NCBI RefSeq assembly: GCF_016124325.1
Contig: NZ_WGNY01000036.1
Coordinates: forward strand, 1-64,000
DNA length: 64,000 nucleotides
Source of the DNA: Phenylobacterium sp.
GTDB lineage: Bacteria; Pseudomonadota; Alphaproteobacteria; Caulobacterales; Caulobacteraceae
Direction of reading: 5' to 3'
In this document: positions 34,106 through 42,406 of the stretch, piece by piece
Position numbering within the stretch: the stretch's first letter is position 1
Layout: every line of letters starts with the position of its first letter
Notes under the pieces: generated by a model
The model's input: only the letters and a program-made list of their open reading frames with translations
What the model was told of the DNA's origin: nothing
Database searches by the model: none
Made by a program: the position numbers and the translations under genes

Positions 34106-35098
34106 ATGGCGCGCGCCCCTGGTTTCCCCATCCTGTTCATCACCGCCACGCGGATTGGCGACGCCGTGCTGTCTTCGGGCCTGATCAAGCGCCTGGCCGA
34201 CGAGATTCCCGAGGCGCGCTTCACCGTCGTCGCCGGGCCGCTGGCGGCCCCGCTGTTCAGCCAGGTTCCGAACCTCGACCGCATCATCGTCTTCGAGAAG
34301 GCCAAGTCAGGGGCCCACTGGTTCGAGCTGTGGCGCAAGGTGCGCACCACCCGCTGGGGCCTGATCGTCGACCTGCGCGGTTCGGGCATCTCGCGCTTCC
34401 TGTCGACCAGGCGGCGGGCGATCCACCGCAAGAGCCCGCTGCCGGTCCACAAGGTGATGGAGGCGGCCCGCACCCTGCGGATCGAGGACGAGCCGGCCGC
34501 GCCCCACATCTTCACCTCGCCCGACGTCGAGGCCTACGCCGCCGAGCTGACCGCCGGCGAAGGCCCGATCCTGGCCATGGCGCCGGCCGCCAACTGGATC
34601 GGCAAGACCTGGCCCGTCGAGCGCTTCAGCCGCGTGGCCATGCGCCTGCTGCGCGAGCCCGGACCGCTGCAGGGCGGGCGGCTGATGGTGCTGGGCGGGC
34701 CCGGCGACGAGAAGCTGGCGCGCCAGCTGCGCGACGTGGCCCTGCACCGCTTCATCGACCTGTCGGGCAAGGTCGACCTGCTCACCGCCTTCGCCTGCCT
34801 CAAGCGCGCGCGCCTGTTCATCGGCAACGATTCGGGGGCCATGCACCTGGCCGCGGCCGCCGGCTGCCCCACCCTCGGCTTGTTTGGCCCCTCGGACGAG
34901 CGGCTCTACGCGCCCTGGGGCGACAACGCCCGCGTGGTGCGCGGCCCGCGCAGCTTCGAGGAAATCCGCGCGGTTGACCCCGGCTTCACCCAGGAGCTCT
35001 GTCACATGATGGACCTGTCGGTGGAAGCCGTGATCGCGGCCGCCCACGGCCTGTTGCACGACACCGAACACGAGGAGGCCGGGACGCAAGATGCCTGA
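34106..35098 (+). CDS. Glycosyltransferase family 9 (heptosyltransferase-like)
   Basis: A 330-residue GT-B enzyme probably acting in lipopolysaccharide core synthesis. It opens FPILFITATRIGDAVLSSGLI, shows LIVDLRGSG in the first domain and the sugar-nucleotide-binding region GNDSGAMHLAAAAGCPTLGLFGP in the second. GAGAGG precedes the ATG. Its 3' end overlaps the dihydroorotase start by 8 bases, so the two are likely co-translated although their roles differ. Confidence 0.9.
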   Translation: MARAPGFPILFITATRIGDAVLSSGLIKRLADEIPEARFTVVAGPLAAPLFSQVPNLDRIIVFEKAKSGAHWFELWRKVRTTRWGLIVDLRGSGISRFLSTRRRAIHRKSPLPVHKVMEAARTLRIEDEPAAPHIFTSPDVEAYAAELTAGEGPILAMAPAANWIGKTWPVERFSRVAMRLLREPGPLQGGRLMVLGGPGDEKLARQLRDVALHRFIDLSGKVDLLTAFACLKRARLFIGNDSGAMHLAAAAGCPTLGLFGPSDERLYAPWGDNARVVRGPRSFEEIRAVDPGFTQELCHMMDLSVEAVIAAAHGLLHDTEHEEAGTQDA

Positions 35099-36425
35099 CA
35101 CCTACGACCTGATCGTGCGCGGCGGCGAGGTGGTGAACCATGCCGGCCGCGGAGCCGCCGACGTGGGCGTGCGCGGCGGCAAGATCGCCGCCGTCGGCGA
35201 CCTTTCCCAGGCCTCGGCGGGCGAGACCTTCGACGCGGCCGGCCTGACGGTGATGCCCGGCGTCATCGACACCCAGGTGCATTTCCGTGAGCCCGGCCTG
35301 GAGTGGAAGGAAGACCTGGAGACCGGCTCGCAGTGCGCGGTGCTGGGCGGCGTGGTGGCGGTGTTCGAGATGCCGAACACCGAGCCCACCACCACCGATC
35401 CCGACGCCCTGGCCGACAAGCTGGCCCGCGCCAGGGGCCGGATGCACTGCGACCACGCCTTCTACGTGGGCGGCACCCACGAGAACGCCGCCCACCTGGG
35501 CGAGCTGGAGCGCCTGCCCGGCTGCTGCGGGGTGAAGGTGTTCATGGGCGCGTCCACCGGCACCCTGCTGGTGCAGGACGACGAGGGCGTGGAACAGGTG
35601 CTGCGCCACATCAACCGCCGCGCCGCCTTCCACTCCGAGGACGAGTACCGCCTGGCCGAGCGGCGCCCGCTGGCGCGCACCGGCGACTGGACCAGCCACC
35701 CCGAGGTGCGCGACGCCCAGTCCGCCATCCAGTCCACCCATCGCCTCGTGCGCCTGGCCCAGAAGCTGGGCAAGCGCATCCACGTGCTGCACGTGACCAC
35801 CAAGGAAGAGATCGAATACCTCGCCGACCACAAGGACGTGGCCTCGGTGGAGGTGACGCCCCAGCACCTGACCCTGGAGGGGCCCGAGGCCTACGAGCGG
35901 CTGAAGGGCTTCGCCCAGATGAACCCGCCGATCCGCGACCACTATCACCGCATGGGCGTCTGGGCCGGCGTCGCCAACGGGGTGGCCGACGTGCTGGGCT
36001 CGGACCACGCGCCCCACACCCGCGAGGAGAAGGCGCGGCCCTACCCCGCCTCGCCGTCGGGGATGCCGGGCGTGCAGACCCTGCTGCCGATCATGCTGAC
36101 CCACGTGGCCGAGGGCCGGCTTTCGCTGGAGCGGCTGGTCGACCTCACCAGCCACGGCGCCAACCGCATCTTCGACCTGGCCGACAAGGGCCGCCTGGCC
36201 GTCGGCTACGACGCCGACCTCACCATCGTCGACCTGAAGGCGCGGCGCACGATCCGCCACGACATGATGGCGACCCGTTCGGGCTGGACGCCGTTCGACG
36301 GCATGGAGGCCAGGGGCTGGCCGATGGCCACCATCATCCGCGGCAAGGTGGTGATGCGCGATGGCGAGATCGTCGCGCCGTCGCAGGGCGAGCCCGTGCG
36401 GTTCCGGGAAACCCTGGCCGCCTGA
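35091..36425 (+). CDS. Dihydroorotase-family amidohydrolase
   Basis: A 444-residue metal-dependent hydrolase close to dihydroorotase, which closes the pyrimidine ring. It has GVIDTQVHFREPG (D60, Q62, H64), AVLGGVVAVFEMPNTEP, KVFMGASTG, VTPQHLTLEGP, NPPIRD and the catalytic GSDHAPHT. The usual HXH motif reads QXH here, with the first metal-binding histidine replaced by glutamine, a variant I recall in several alphaproteobacteria. It may be a second-type PyrC or a related cyclic amidase, so no symbol is given. It overlaps the GT9 gene. Confidence 0.85.
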   Translation: MPDTYDLIVRGGEVVNHAGRGAADVGVRGGKIAAVGDLSQASAGETFDAAGLTVMPGVIDTQVHFREPGLEWKEDLETGSQCAVLGGVVAVFEMPNTEPTTTDPDALADKLARARGRMHCDHAFYVGGTHENAAHLGELERLPGCCGVKVFMGASTGTLLVQDDEGVEQVLRHINRRAAFHSEDEYRLAERRPLARTGDWTSHPEVRDAQSAIQSTHRLVRLAQKLGKRIHVLHVTTKEEIEYLADHKDVASVEVTPQHLTLEGPEAYERLKGFAQMNPPIRDHYHRMGVWAGVANGVADVLGSDHAPHTREEKARPYPASPSGMPGVQTLLPIMLTHVAEGRLSLERLVDLTSHGANRIFDLADKGRLAVGYDADLTIVDLKARRTIRHDMMATRSGWTPFDGMEARGWPMATIIRGKVVMRDGEIVAPSQGEPVRFRETLAA

Positions 36426-36527
36426 ACCTTTCTGTCAGCGCCTGTCGAATCCCGCCCGCCTCGCGCGTCTCCCCGGTGACGCATGCTTCCGCGTCACGCA
36501 ATCTGACCCCAGCGGGAGACCCCTCCG

Positions 36528-36884
36528 ATGCAATACATGATCCTGATCTACGAGCCCGAAGGCTGCTACGACGGCGAGGCGGGCCAGGCGGCCCTGCAGG
36601 ATATCGTCGCCAAGCACATGGCGCTGGCCGGCGAGCTGCGCGCCAAGGGAATCCAGAAGGACGGCGCCGGCCTGCAGGGCGTCGAGACCGCCACCACCGT
36701 CGTCACCGAGGGCGGCCGGCAGACCATCCACGACGGCCCCTTCGCCGAGACCCGCGAGCACCTGGGCGGCTACTACCTGATCGACGTCCCCAACCTGGAC
36801 GACGCCATCTCCATCGCCCGCCGCGTGCCGGTGATGGACGGGGGCAAGGTCGAGATCCGCCCCCTCATCGTCCACGACCAGTGA
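36528..36884 (+). CDS. YCII-related (DGPF) domain protein
   Basis: A 118-residue protein starting MQYMILIYEPEG, with DGPFAETREHLGGYYLIDV in the centre and VEIRPLI at the end. This is the DGPF subfamily that is commonly encoded directly upstream of ECF42-type sigma factors. Its TGA overlaps the GTG of the sigma gene (GTGA), so the two are coupled. The family's function is unknown; a sensory or modifying role with the sigma factor has been proposed. Confidence 0.88.
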   Translation: MQYMILIYEPEGCYDGEAGQAALQDIVAKHMALAGELRAKGIQKDGAGLQGVETATTVVTEGGRQTIHDGPFAETREHLGGYYLIDVPNLDDAISIARRVPVMDGGKVEIRPLIVHDQ

Positions 36885-38092
36885 AACGCTTCGGCGAGGC
36901 GATCGCCGCGGCCCGGCCCCGGGTCGTGGCGGCCCTGGCCGCGCGCCTGCGCGACCTGGACCAGGCGGAGGACGCCTTCGCCGAGGCCTCGGCGACCGCG
37001 CTGGTCGCCTGGCCCAGCGCCGCGCCGCGCGATCCGGCCGCCTGGCTGTGGCGCGCGGCGCTGAGGCGGGCGATCGACGCCCGGCGCCGGGCCGCCGTGC
37101 GCGACCGCGCGGTGCTCGACACGCCGGCCCCTCCGCCCACGCCCGAGGAGGCGCTGATGGCCGCGGACGAACCCATTCCCGACGAACGCCTGCGGCTGAT
37201 CTTCGTGTGCTGCCACCCGGCGCTGGCGCCCGAGTCCCGCGCGGCGCTGACGCTGAAGGTCGTCTGCGGCCTCTCCACGCCGCGCTTGGCGCGAGCCTTC
37301 TTCGTCGCGGAACCGGCGATGCTCCAGCGGATCACCCGGGCCAAGAAGAAGATCGCCGCTGCCGGCGTGCCCTTCGAGGTCCCCGACCGGCAGGCCTGGC
37401 CCGAGCGCCTGGAGGCGGTGCTGACGACGCTGGAGGTCGCCTACGCCCAGGCCTACGAGGACGCCGCCCTGGCGGGCGAATCCGCGCCCTTCGCCGCCGA
37501 AGTGCTGCGCCTGTCGGGCCTGCTGGCCGAACTCATGCCCGAGGAGCCCGAGGTGCTGGGCCTGGCGGCCCTGGTGCGCTTCGCCGAGGCTCGCCGCCCG
37601 GCCCGGCTGGACGAAGCCGGCGCCATGGTCCCGCCGGGCGAACAGGACATGGCGCTGTGGCGACGCGACCTGATCGGCGAGGGCGCGTCGCTGCTGGACC
37701 GGGCCGCGGCCTTCGGGGCGAGCGGGCCGCGGCAGATCCTCGCAGCGATCCACGCCGCCCACTGCGCCCGCGCCGAGACCGGGATCACGCCCTGGGCCGA
37801 CATCGCCGCGCTCTACGACGTCCTGGCCGCGATCCGGCCACATGCCGCAACGGCGGTGAACCGCGCGGTGGCCGTCGGCGAAGCGCATGGGGCCGAAGCC
37901 GGCCTCGCCGAACTGGCCCGCGTCGAGGGCGTGGAGGACTGGCTGCCCTATCAGGCGGCGCTCGCTGGGCTTTCGGCCCGGGCCGGGCGCAAGGCGGCCG
38001 CCGACCGCGCCTACGCCGCCGCCCTCGCGCTCGATCCGGCCCCGGCCGAGCGGCTTTACCTGGAAACCTGCCGCCGCCGGCTGGAACCCTGA
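36881..38092 (+). CDS. ECF sigma factor of the ECF42 type with TPR-like C-terminal extension
   Basis: A 403-residue regulator. The N-terminal part holds sigma region 2 (about 1-75, RDPAAWLWRAALRRAIDARRR) and region 4 (about 105-165, LTLKVVCGLSTPRLARAFF, then AMLQRITRAKKKI). The long alpha-helical extension of about 230 residues, including ETGITPWADIAALYDVL and AVNRAVAVGEA, is the TPR-rich tail of ECF42 proteins. No anti-sigma gene is visible; regulation may depend on the tail and the YCII partner. Confidence 0.87.
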   Translation: MKRFGEAIAAARPRVVAALAARLRDLDQAEDAFAEASATALVAWPSAAPRDPAAWLWRAALRRAIDARRRAAVRDRAVLDTPAPPPTPEEALMAADEPIPDERLRLIFVCCHPALAPESRAALTLKVVCGLSTPRLARAFFVAEPAMLQRITRAKKKIAAAGVPFEVPDRQAWPERLEAVLTTLEVAYAQAYEDAALAGESAPFAAEVLRLSGLLAELMPEEPEVLGLAALVRFAEARRPARLDEAGAMVPPGEQDMALWRRDLIGEGASLLDRAAAFGASGPRQILAAIHAAHCARAETGITPWADIAALYDVLAAIRPHAATAVNRAVAVGEAHGAEAGLAELARVEGVEDWLPYQAALAGLSARAGRKAAADRAYAAALALDPAPAERLYLETCRRRLEP

Positions 38093-38204
38093 AAATATTT
38101 GCCGGACCGGGGCGCGCGGAAGGCATCTCCTAACCATCAGCCGGTAGGCTGCGGGATCGCCGGGGCAGACCGCTGGGAACGACCCTGCCCCGACAAGGTG
38201 AGAG

Positions 38205-38585
38205 ATGCTGTTCCTGTTGAACGCCGTTGTGCTCAAGCTCCCTGAAACGGTGCATCTGCCGCGCGAACTCGCGCACCTGAAGCGCGCCTCCCCGAAGGCG
38301 GTCCTCGAAGCCGGCGAGGTGCTGTACGCCAAGCATCCGCGGCTCGAGTACGACCGGCGCGACATCGCCGAGTGGTACTGCGCGCTCCTGGTGTCGAAGG
38401 CGCCGGAAGCCAACGGGGCGCTGTTCGTCAAGGGATCGTCTGGCTACGTCGGCCAGGTCGCCGTCATCCCATTCCCGCTGCTTGCCAGCCTGCGGACCGA
38501 TCAGGAGCGGGGCCGCTCGATCGAAGGCGAGGTCTATCGCACCGTCTGGGCCGCCGCGAGCATGGTGACCTACGCCCCGGGTTAA
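38205..38585 (+). CDS. Hypothetical protein
   Basis: A 126-residue product with AAGGTGAGAG before the ATG. The sequence (MLFLLNAVVLKLPETVHLPREL, then FVKGSSGYVGQVAVIPFPLLA) has no signal peptide or membrane segment and no family that I recognise. It lies alone between the sigma gene and the ligase gene. The codon pattern and the ribosome binding site support it as a real gene. Confidence 0.65.
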   Translation: MLFLLNAVVLKLPETVHLPRELAHLKRASPKAVLEAGEVLYAKHPRLEYDRRDIAEWYCALLVSKAPEANGALFVKGSSGYVGQVAVIPFPLLASLRTDQERGRSIEGEVYRTVWAAASMVTYAPG

Positions 38586-38640
38586 GGTTCCGCCGCCTTC
38601 GGGCTTCCCTTTCCGGCCCGGCCCCCGTAACCCTCCCGGC

Positions 38641-40416
38641 ATGGACGCCGAGCTTCGCGCCGATACATCCCCGATCCGGGACCCGCGCTATGCGCCGCGC
38701 CGCCTCGAGGTGGTGGAGCGGCCTGGCGGCGAATTGATCCTCACCAACACGACCCCCTATTCCGACCGTTTCCTCACCGTGACGGCGCCGCTTGCGCACT
38801 GGGCGGGCGCGATCCCCGACCGCGTCTGGCTGGCGCAACGGTCCGGCGACGGCTGGCGTACGCTCACCTACCGCGAGGCGTGGCAGCGGATCCGAGCCCT
38901 GGCCGCGGGCCTGCGAGACCTGGGCGTGGTCGGCGAGCGGCCGCTGCTCATCCTCGCCCGCAACGGGATCGACCACGCGCTGATCGCCTACGCCGCCATG
39001 AGCCAGGGCCTGCCGGTCGCGCCGGTGTCGCCGCAGTACGGCCTGGCCGGGGCCAATCTCGCGCGCCTGACCCACGCCTGCGAGGTGCTGAACCCCGCCG
39101 CCGTCTTCACCGACGACGCGGCGGCCTTCGCCGCGGGCCTGGGCGCCGACTGCCTGGCCGGCCTGCCGGTGATCGCCGCGACGAACCCGCGGCCCGGCGA
39201 CGCGCCCCTGGAGTCGCTGTACCGGGCCGGATCGGCCGATCCGATCGCGACCCCCGACCAGCACGCCAAGTACCTGCTGACCTCCGGCTCTACCGGCCTG
39301 CCCAAGGCGGTGATCTGCACCCACCGCAACATGAGCCTCAACGCCGCCCAGATCGCCGCCTGCTTCGACGATCCCGAGCCGCTGGTGATGGTCCACTCCG
39401 CCCCGTGGAGCCACAGCCTGGGCGCCAATTCGATCCTCAACTACGGCGCCTGGCGCGGGGGCACGCTCTACATCGACGAGGGCCAGCCCACGGGCGCCCG
39501 CTTCGGCGAGACGATCCGCAACCTTCGCGACGTCGCGCCCACCTACCAGAACATGGTGCCGGCGGCCTGGATGCTGTTCGCCGACGCCCTGGAGACCGAC
39601 GACGAACTGGCCCGCAACTTCTTCTCCCGCGTGCGGCTGTTGCAGTACGGCGGCGCCGCGCTGGGCCAGGCCACCGCCGACCGCATCCAGGCCGTGGCCG
39701 TGCGCACCGTGGGCGAGCGCATCAGCTTCGGCTCAGGCTACGGCGCCACCGAGACCGGCCCCACCGCGTGCAACGTCCACTGGCCCAACCTGCGGATGGG
39801 CATGATCGGCCTGCCGATCCCCGGCACCTCGGTGCGGCTGGTCCCCGAAGCCGGCAAGCTCGACTTCCGGGTCAAGGGCCCGCAGGTCACCGAGGGCTAT
39901 CTCGGCCAGCCGGAACGCTCGGCGGCCTCGTTCGACGAGGAAGGCTTCTATCGGCTGGGCGACGCCGCCCGCTTCGTCGAGCCGGGCGAACCGCTGGCGG
40001 GGATGATCTTCGACGGCCGCCTGTCGGAGAACTTCAAGCTGGCGTCCGGCACCTTCGTCGGCGTCGGCGAACTACGCATCGGCGCGATTGGGGCCATCGG
40101 CGACGCCGTCACCGACGCCGTGGTCTGCGGCGAGGGCCAGGAGGCCCTGGGCCTGTTGCTCTACCCCAGCCCGAAACACGATCGCGCCGCCATCGAGGCG
40201 GCCGTGCGCGCTGGGCTCGCCGCCTTCAACGCCCGCGCCAAGGGCTCCGGCGGCCGCATCGCCCGCGCGCTGGTGCTGCCCGACGGGCCCGACGCCGCCG
40301 CCGGCGAGATCACCGACAAGGGCTACATCGCCCAGAGCCTCGCGCGGACCCGCCGCGCCGCCGCCATCGAGCGGCTGTTCGCCGACCCTCCTCCTCCAGA
40401 CGTGATGGTGTTCTGA
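38641..40416 (+). CDS. Feruloyl-CoA-synthetase-like AMP-dependent ligase
   Basis: A 591-residue acyl-CoA ligase of the ANL superfamily. The AMP-binding motif TSGSTGLPK is at 214-222, followed by GSGYGATETGPTACN and YRLGDAARF, and the C-terminal domain has DGRLSENFKLASGTFVGVG. The overall pattern is closest to feruloyl-CoA synthase, which activates hydroxycinnamates from lignin. No enoyl-CoA hydratase/vanillin-forming gene is next to it, so the substrate is uncertain. The next gene starts directly after its stop. Confidence 0.8.
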   Translation: MDAELRADTSPIRDPRYAPRRLEVVERPGGELILTNTTPYSDRFLTVTAPLAHWAGAIPDRVWLAQRSGDGWRTLTYREAWQRIRALAAGLRDLGVVGERPLLILARNGIDHALIAYAAMSQGLPVAPVSPQYGLAGANLARLTHACEVLNPAAVFTDDAAAFAAGLGADCLAGLPVIAATNPRPGDAPLESLYRAGSADPIATPDQHAKYLLTSGSTGLPKAVICTHRNMSLNAAQIAACFDDPEPLVMVHSAPWSHSLGANSILNYGAWRGGTLYIDEGQPTGARFGETIRNLRDVAPTYQNMVPAAWMLFADALETDDELARNFFSRVRLLQYGGAALGQATADRIQAVAVRTVGERISFGSGYGATETGPTACNVHWPNLRMGMIGLPIPGTSVRLVPEAGKLDFRVKGPQVTEGYLGQPERSAASFDEEGFYRLGDAARFVEPGEPLAGMIFDGRLSENFKLASGTFVGVGELRIGAIGAIGDAVTDAVVCGEGQEALGLLLYPSPKHDRAAIEAAVRAGLAAFNARAKGSGGRIARALVLPDGPDAAAGEITDKGYIAQSLARTRRAAAIERLFADPPPPDVMVF

Positions 40417-41958
40417 ATGAACGGCGCCGACGCCCTGATCTCGACCCTGGTGGCCAACGAGGTCACCGCCTGCTTCGCCAACCCCGGCACCAGCGAGATG
40501 CAATTCGTCGCCGCCCTCGATGGCGTGCCCGCCATGCGGCCCGTGCTCTGCCAATTCGAGGGCGTGGCCACCGGCGCGGCCGACGGCTACGGCCGCATCG
40601 CCGAGAAGCCCGCCTGCACCCTGCTGCACCTGGGCCCCGGCTATGGCAACGGCGTGGCCAACCTGCACAACGCCCGGCGCGCCTTCACGCCGATCGTCAA
40701 CGTCATCGGCGACCACGCCACCTATCACCGCCAGTACGACGCGCCGCTGAACTCCGATATCGCCACCCTAGTGAAGCCCAACTCCATCTGGGCCAAGTCG
40801 GCCGACAGCCCCGACGCCGTCGCCGGACTCGCCGCCGAGGCGGTGGCGGCCAGCTACGGCCCGCCGGGCGGCCCGGTCAGCCTGATCCTGCCCGCCGACT
40901 CCGCCTGGCTGCCGGCCAAGGGCGAACCCGTCATCGCGCAGAAGCCGGTCCGCCCGGCCCCGGCCGGCTCGGCGATCGAGGCCGCCGCCAAGGCCATCAA
41001 GGCGGCCAAGAACCCGGTCGTGCTGATCGGCGGCCAGGCTTGCCTCGCGCCCGCGCTGAAGGCGCCCGCCCGCCTGCAGGCCGCCGGCGTCACCGTCTAC
41101 GCCGACACCTTCGTGGCCCGCCAGCAGCGTGGCGCCGGCGCGTTCGCGCCCAAGCGGATGCAGTACTTCGGCGAAGCGGCCCTGGCCGAACTGGCGGGCG
41201 TCGACCTGATGGTCTTCGCCGGCACGGCCATGCCCGTGGCGTTCTTCGCCTACCCCGACCGGCCCAGCGTGCTGGTCCCCGAGGGCTGCAGCACGCTCAC
41301 CCTGTCGGAGCGCTCCGAGGATTCGGCCCTCGGGCTCGACGCCCTCGCCGACGCGCTGGGCGCGCCCAAGGAAGGCCCCGTCCAGCCCCAGACGCTGCCC
41401 GACGCCGCGCCCAGCGGCCAGTTGAACGCCTATCACGTGGGGGCTTCGATCGCGCGCCACATGCCCGAAGGCGCCATCGTCTGCGACGACGCGGTCACCT
41501 CCGGCGCCGGGGTCGCCGCCGCGGCCGCCACGGCCCGGCCGCACGAGGTGCTGGCGCTGACCGGCGGGGCCATCGGCATCGGCCTGCCGCTGGCCATCGG
41601 CGCCGCCGTCGCGGCCCCCGATCGCAAGGTGCTGAGCCTGAACGGCGACGGGGCGGCGATGTACACGGTGCAGGCCCTGTGGACGATGGCGCGGGAGAAC
41701 CTCGACGTCACCGTCGTGGTCTTCGCCAACTACACCTACCGCATCCTCAACATCGAGATGATGCGCACCGGCGCGGGCGAGGCCGGCCCCTCGGCCCGCA
41801 AGCTGCTCGACCTCGGCGACCCCAACATCGACTGGGTCCCGCTGGCCAAGGGCCTGGGCCTTCCGGCCGTCAGCTGCTCCACCGGCGAAGACTTCGAGAA
41901 GGCCTTCGCCGGGGCGATGGCCCAGAAGGGCCCGATGTTCATCGAAGCGCGGATCTGA
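40417..41958 (+). CDS. ThDP-dependent enzyme (acetolactate synthase large-subunit-like)
   Basis: A 513-residue ThDP enzyme. The conserved glutamate is E48 (LCQFEGVATGAADGYGR), the middle domain follows, and the ThDP-binding GDG is at about 410-412 (LSLNGDGAAMYTVQALW) with the FANYTYRIL asparagine downstream. It is of the class annotated as acetolactate synthase large subunit or benzoylformate decarboxylase-like; no small regulatory subunit gene adjoins it, which argues against biosynthetic acetolactate synthase. It starts at the base after the ligase stop, so the two probably form an operon. Confidence 0.82.
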   Translation: MNGADALISTLVANEVTACFANPGTSEMQFVAALDGVPAMRPVLCQFEGVATGAADGYGRIAEKPACTLLHLGPGYGNGVANLHNARRAFTPIVNVIGDHATYHRQYDAPLNSDIATLVKPNSIWAKSADSPDAVAGLAAEAVAASYGPPGGPVSLILPADSAWLPAKGEPVIAQKPVRPAPAGSAIEAAAKAIKAAKNPVVLIGGQACLAPALKAPARLQAAGVTVYADTFVARQQRGAGAFAPKRMQYFGEAALAELAGVDLMVFAGTAMPVAFFAYPDRPSVLVPEGCSTLTLSERSEDSALGLDALADALGAPKEGPVQPQTLPDAAPSGQLNAYHVGASIARHMPEGAIVCDDAVTSGAGVAAAAATARPHEVLALTGGAIGIGLPLAIGAAVAAPDRKVLSLNGDGAAMYTVQALWTMARENLDVTVVVFANYTYRILNIEMMRTGAGEAGPSARKLLDLGDPNIDWVPLAKGLGLPAVSCSTGEDFEKAFAGAMAQKGPMFIEARI

Positions 41959-41971
41959 CCCGCCGGGGCCG

Positions 41972-42265
41972 TCAGCCCCCCAGCCCCTCCGCCAGGATCA
42001 CGCGGTAGTCGGCGCCCTTCAGCCGGTGTTGCTTGGCCTCCTGGTAGGCGGGGCTGTCGTACCAGGCCTTCGCCGCGGCCATGTCGGGGAACTCGATCAG
42101 GACCACGCCCTCGGCCGGATCCCCCTCCAGGGTCTCCAGCGGACCGTAGTAGGCCAAGGGCTTGATCGGGTGATCGCCGCGCGCCGCTGCGGCCTTCTGG
42201 CTGTAGGTCTTCAGCTCGTCGGCGTTGAGCGTCTTGTTCTTGATGAAGATGGCGTAGGCGGGCAT
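41972..42265 (-). CDS. DUF1330 domain protein
   Basis: A 97-residue small protein of the dimeric alpha-beta barrel type: MPAYAIFIKNKTLNADELKTY at the start, then VVLIEFPDMAAAKAWYDSPAYQEAKQHR, the DUF1330 hallmark. AGGAGAG stands before the ATG at 42265, which I prefer to the longer frame. The family is of unknown function, though monooxygenase-like folds are related. It converges on the ThDP gene with 13 bases between. Confidence 0.88.
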   Translation of the reverse strand: MPAYAIFIKNKTLNADELKTYSQKAAAARGDHPIKPLAYYGPLETLEGDPAEGVVLIEFPDMAAAKAWYDSPAYQEAKQHRLKGADYRVILAEGLGG

Positions 42266-42353
42266 CGCGAGACTCTCCTGGGTTCGGCGCGGCAAGCTGG
42301 AAAGCCTACCGTAGCGTCCGGCAAGGCCCGTCGCCCGGGACCCGCCAGAGAAA

Positions 42354-42379
42354 AGGCCCGCGGATCGCTCCGCGGGCCT
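42354..42379 (-). terminator. Rho-independent terminator of the five-repeat gene
   Basis: AGGCCCGCGGA (42354-42364) and TCCGCGGGCCT (42369-42379) form a perfect 11-bp stem with a TCGC/GCGA loop. On the minus strand it is followed by TTTTCTC. It lies 27 bases after the stop of the gene at 42407-43714, and is the clearest intrinsic terminator in the window. Confidence 0.85.
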
Positions 42380-42406
42380 CGTCATCTCAGCCTTGGATGG
42401 CCGGGA

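Noticed and set aside
35303..36880. A long plus-strand frame leading into the sigma factor
   Set aside because: It lies out of frame over the dihydroorotase and YCII genes; the sigma factor starts at the GTG at 36881.
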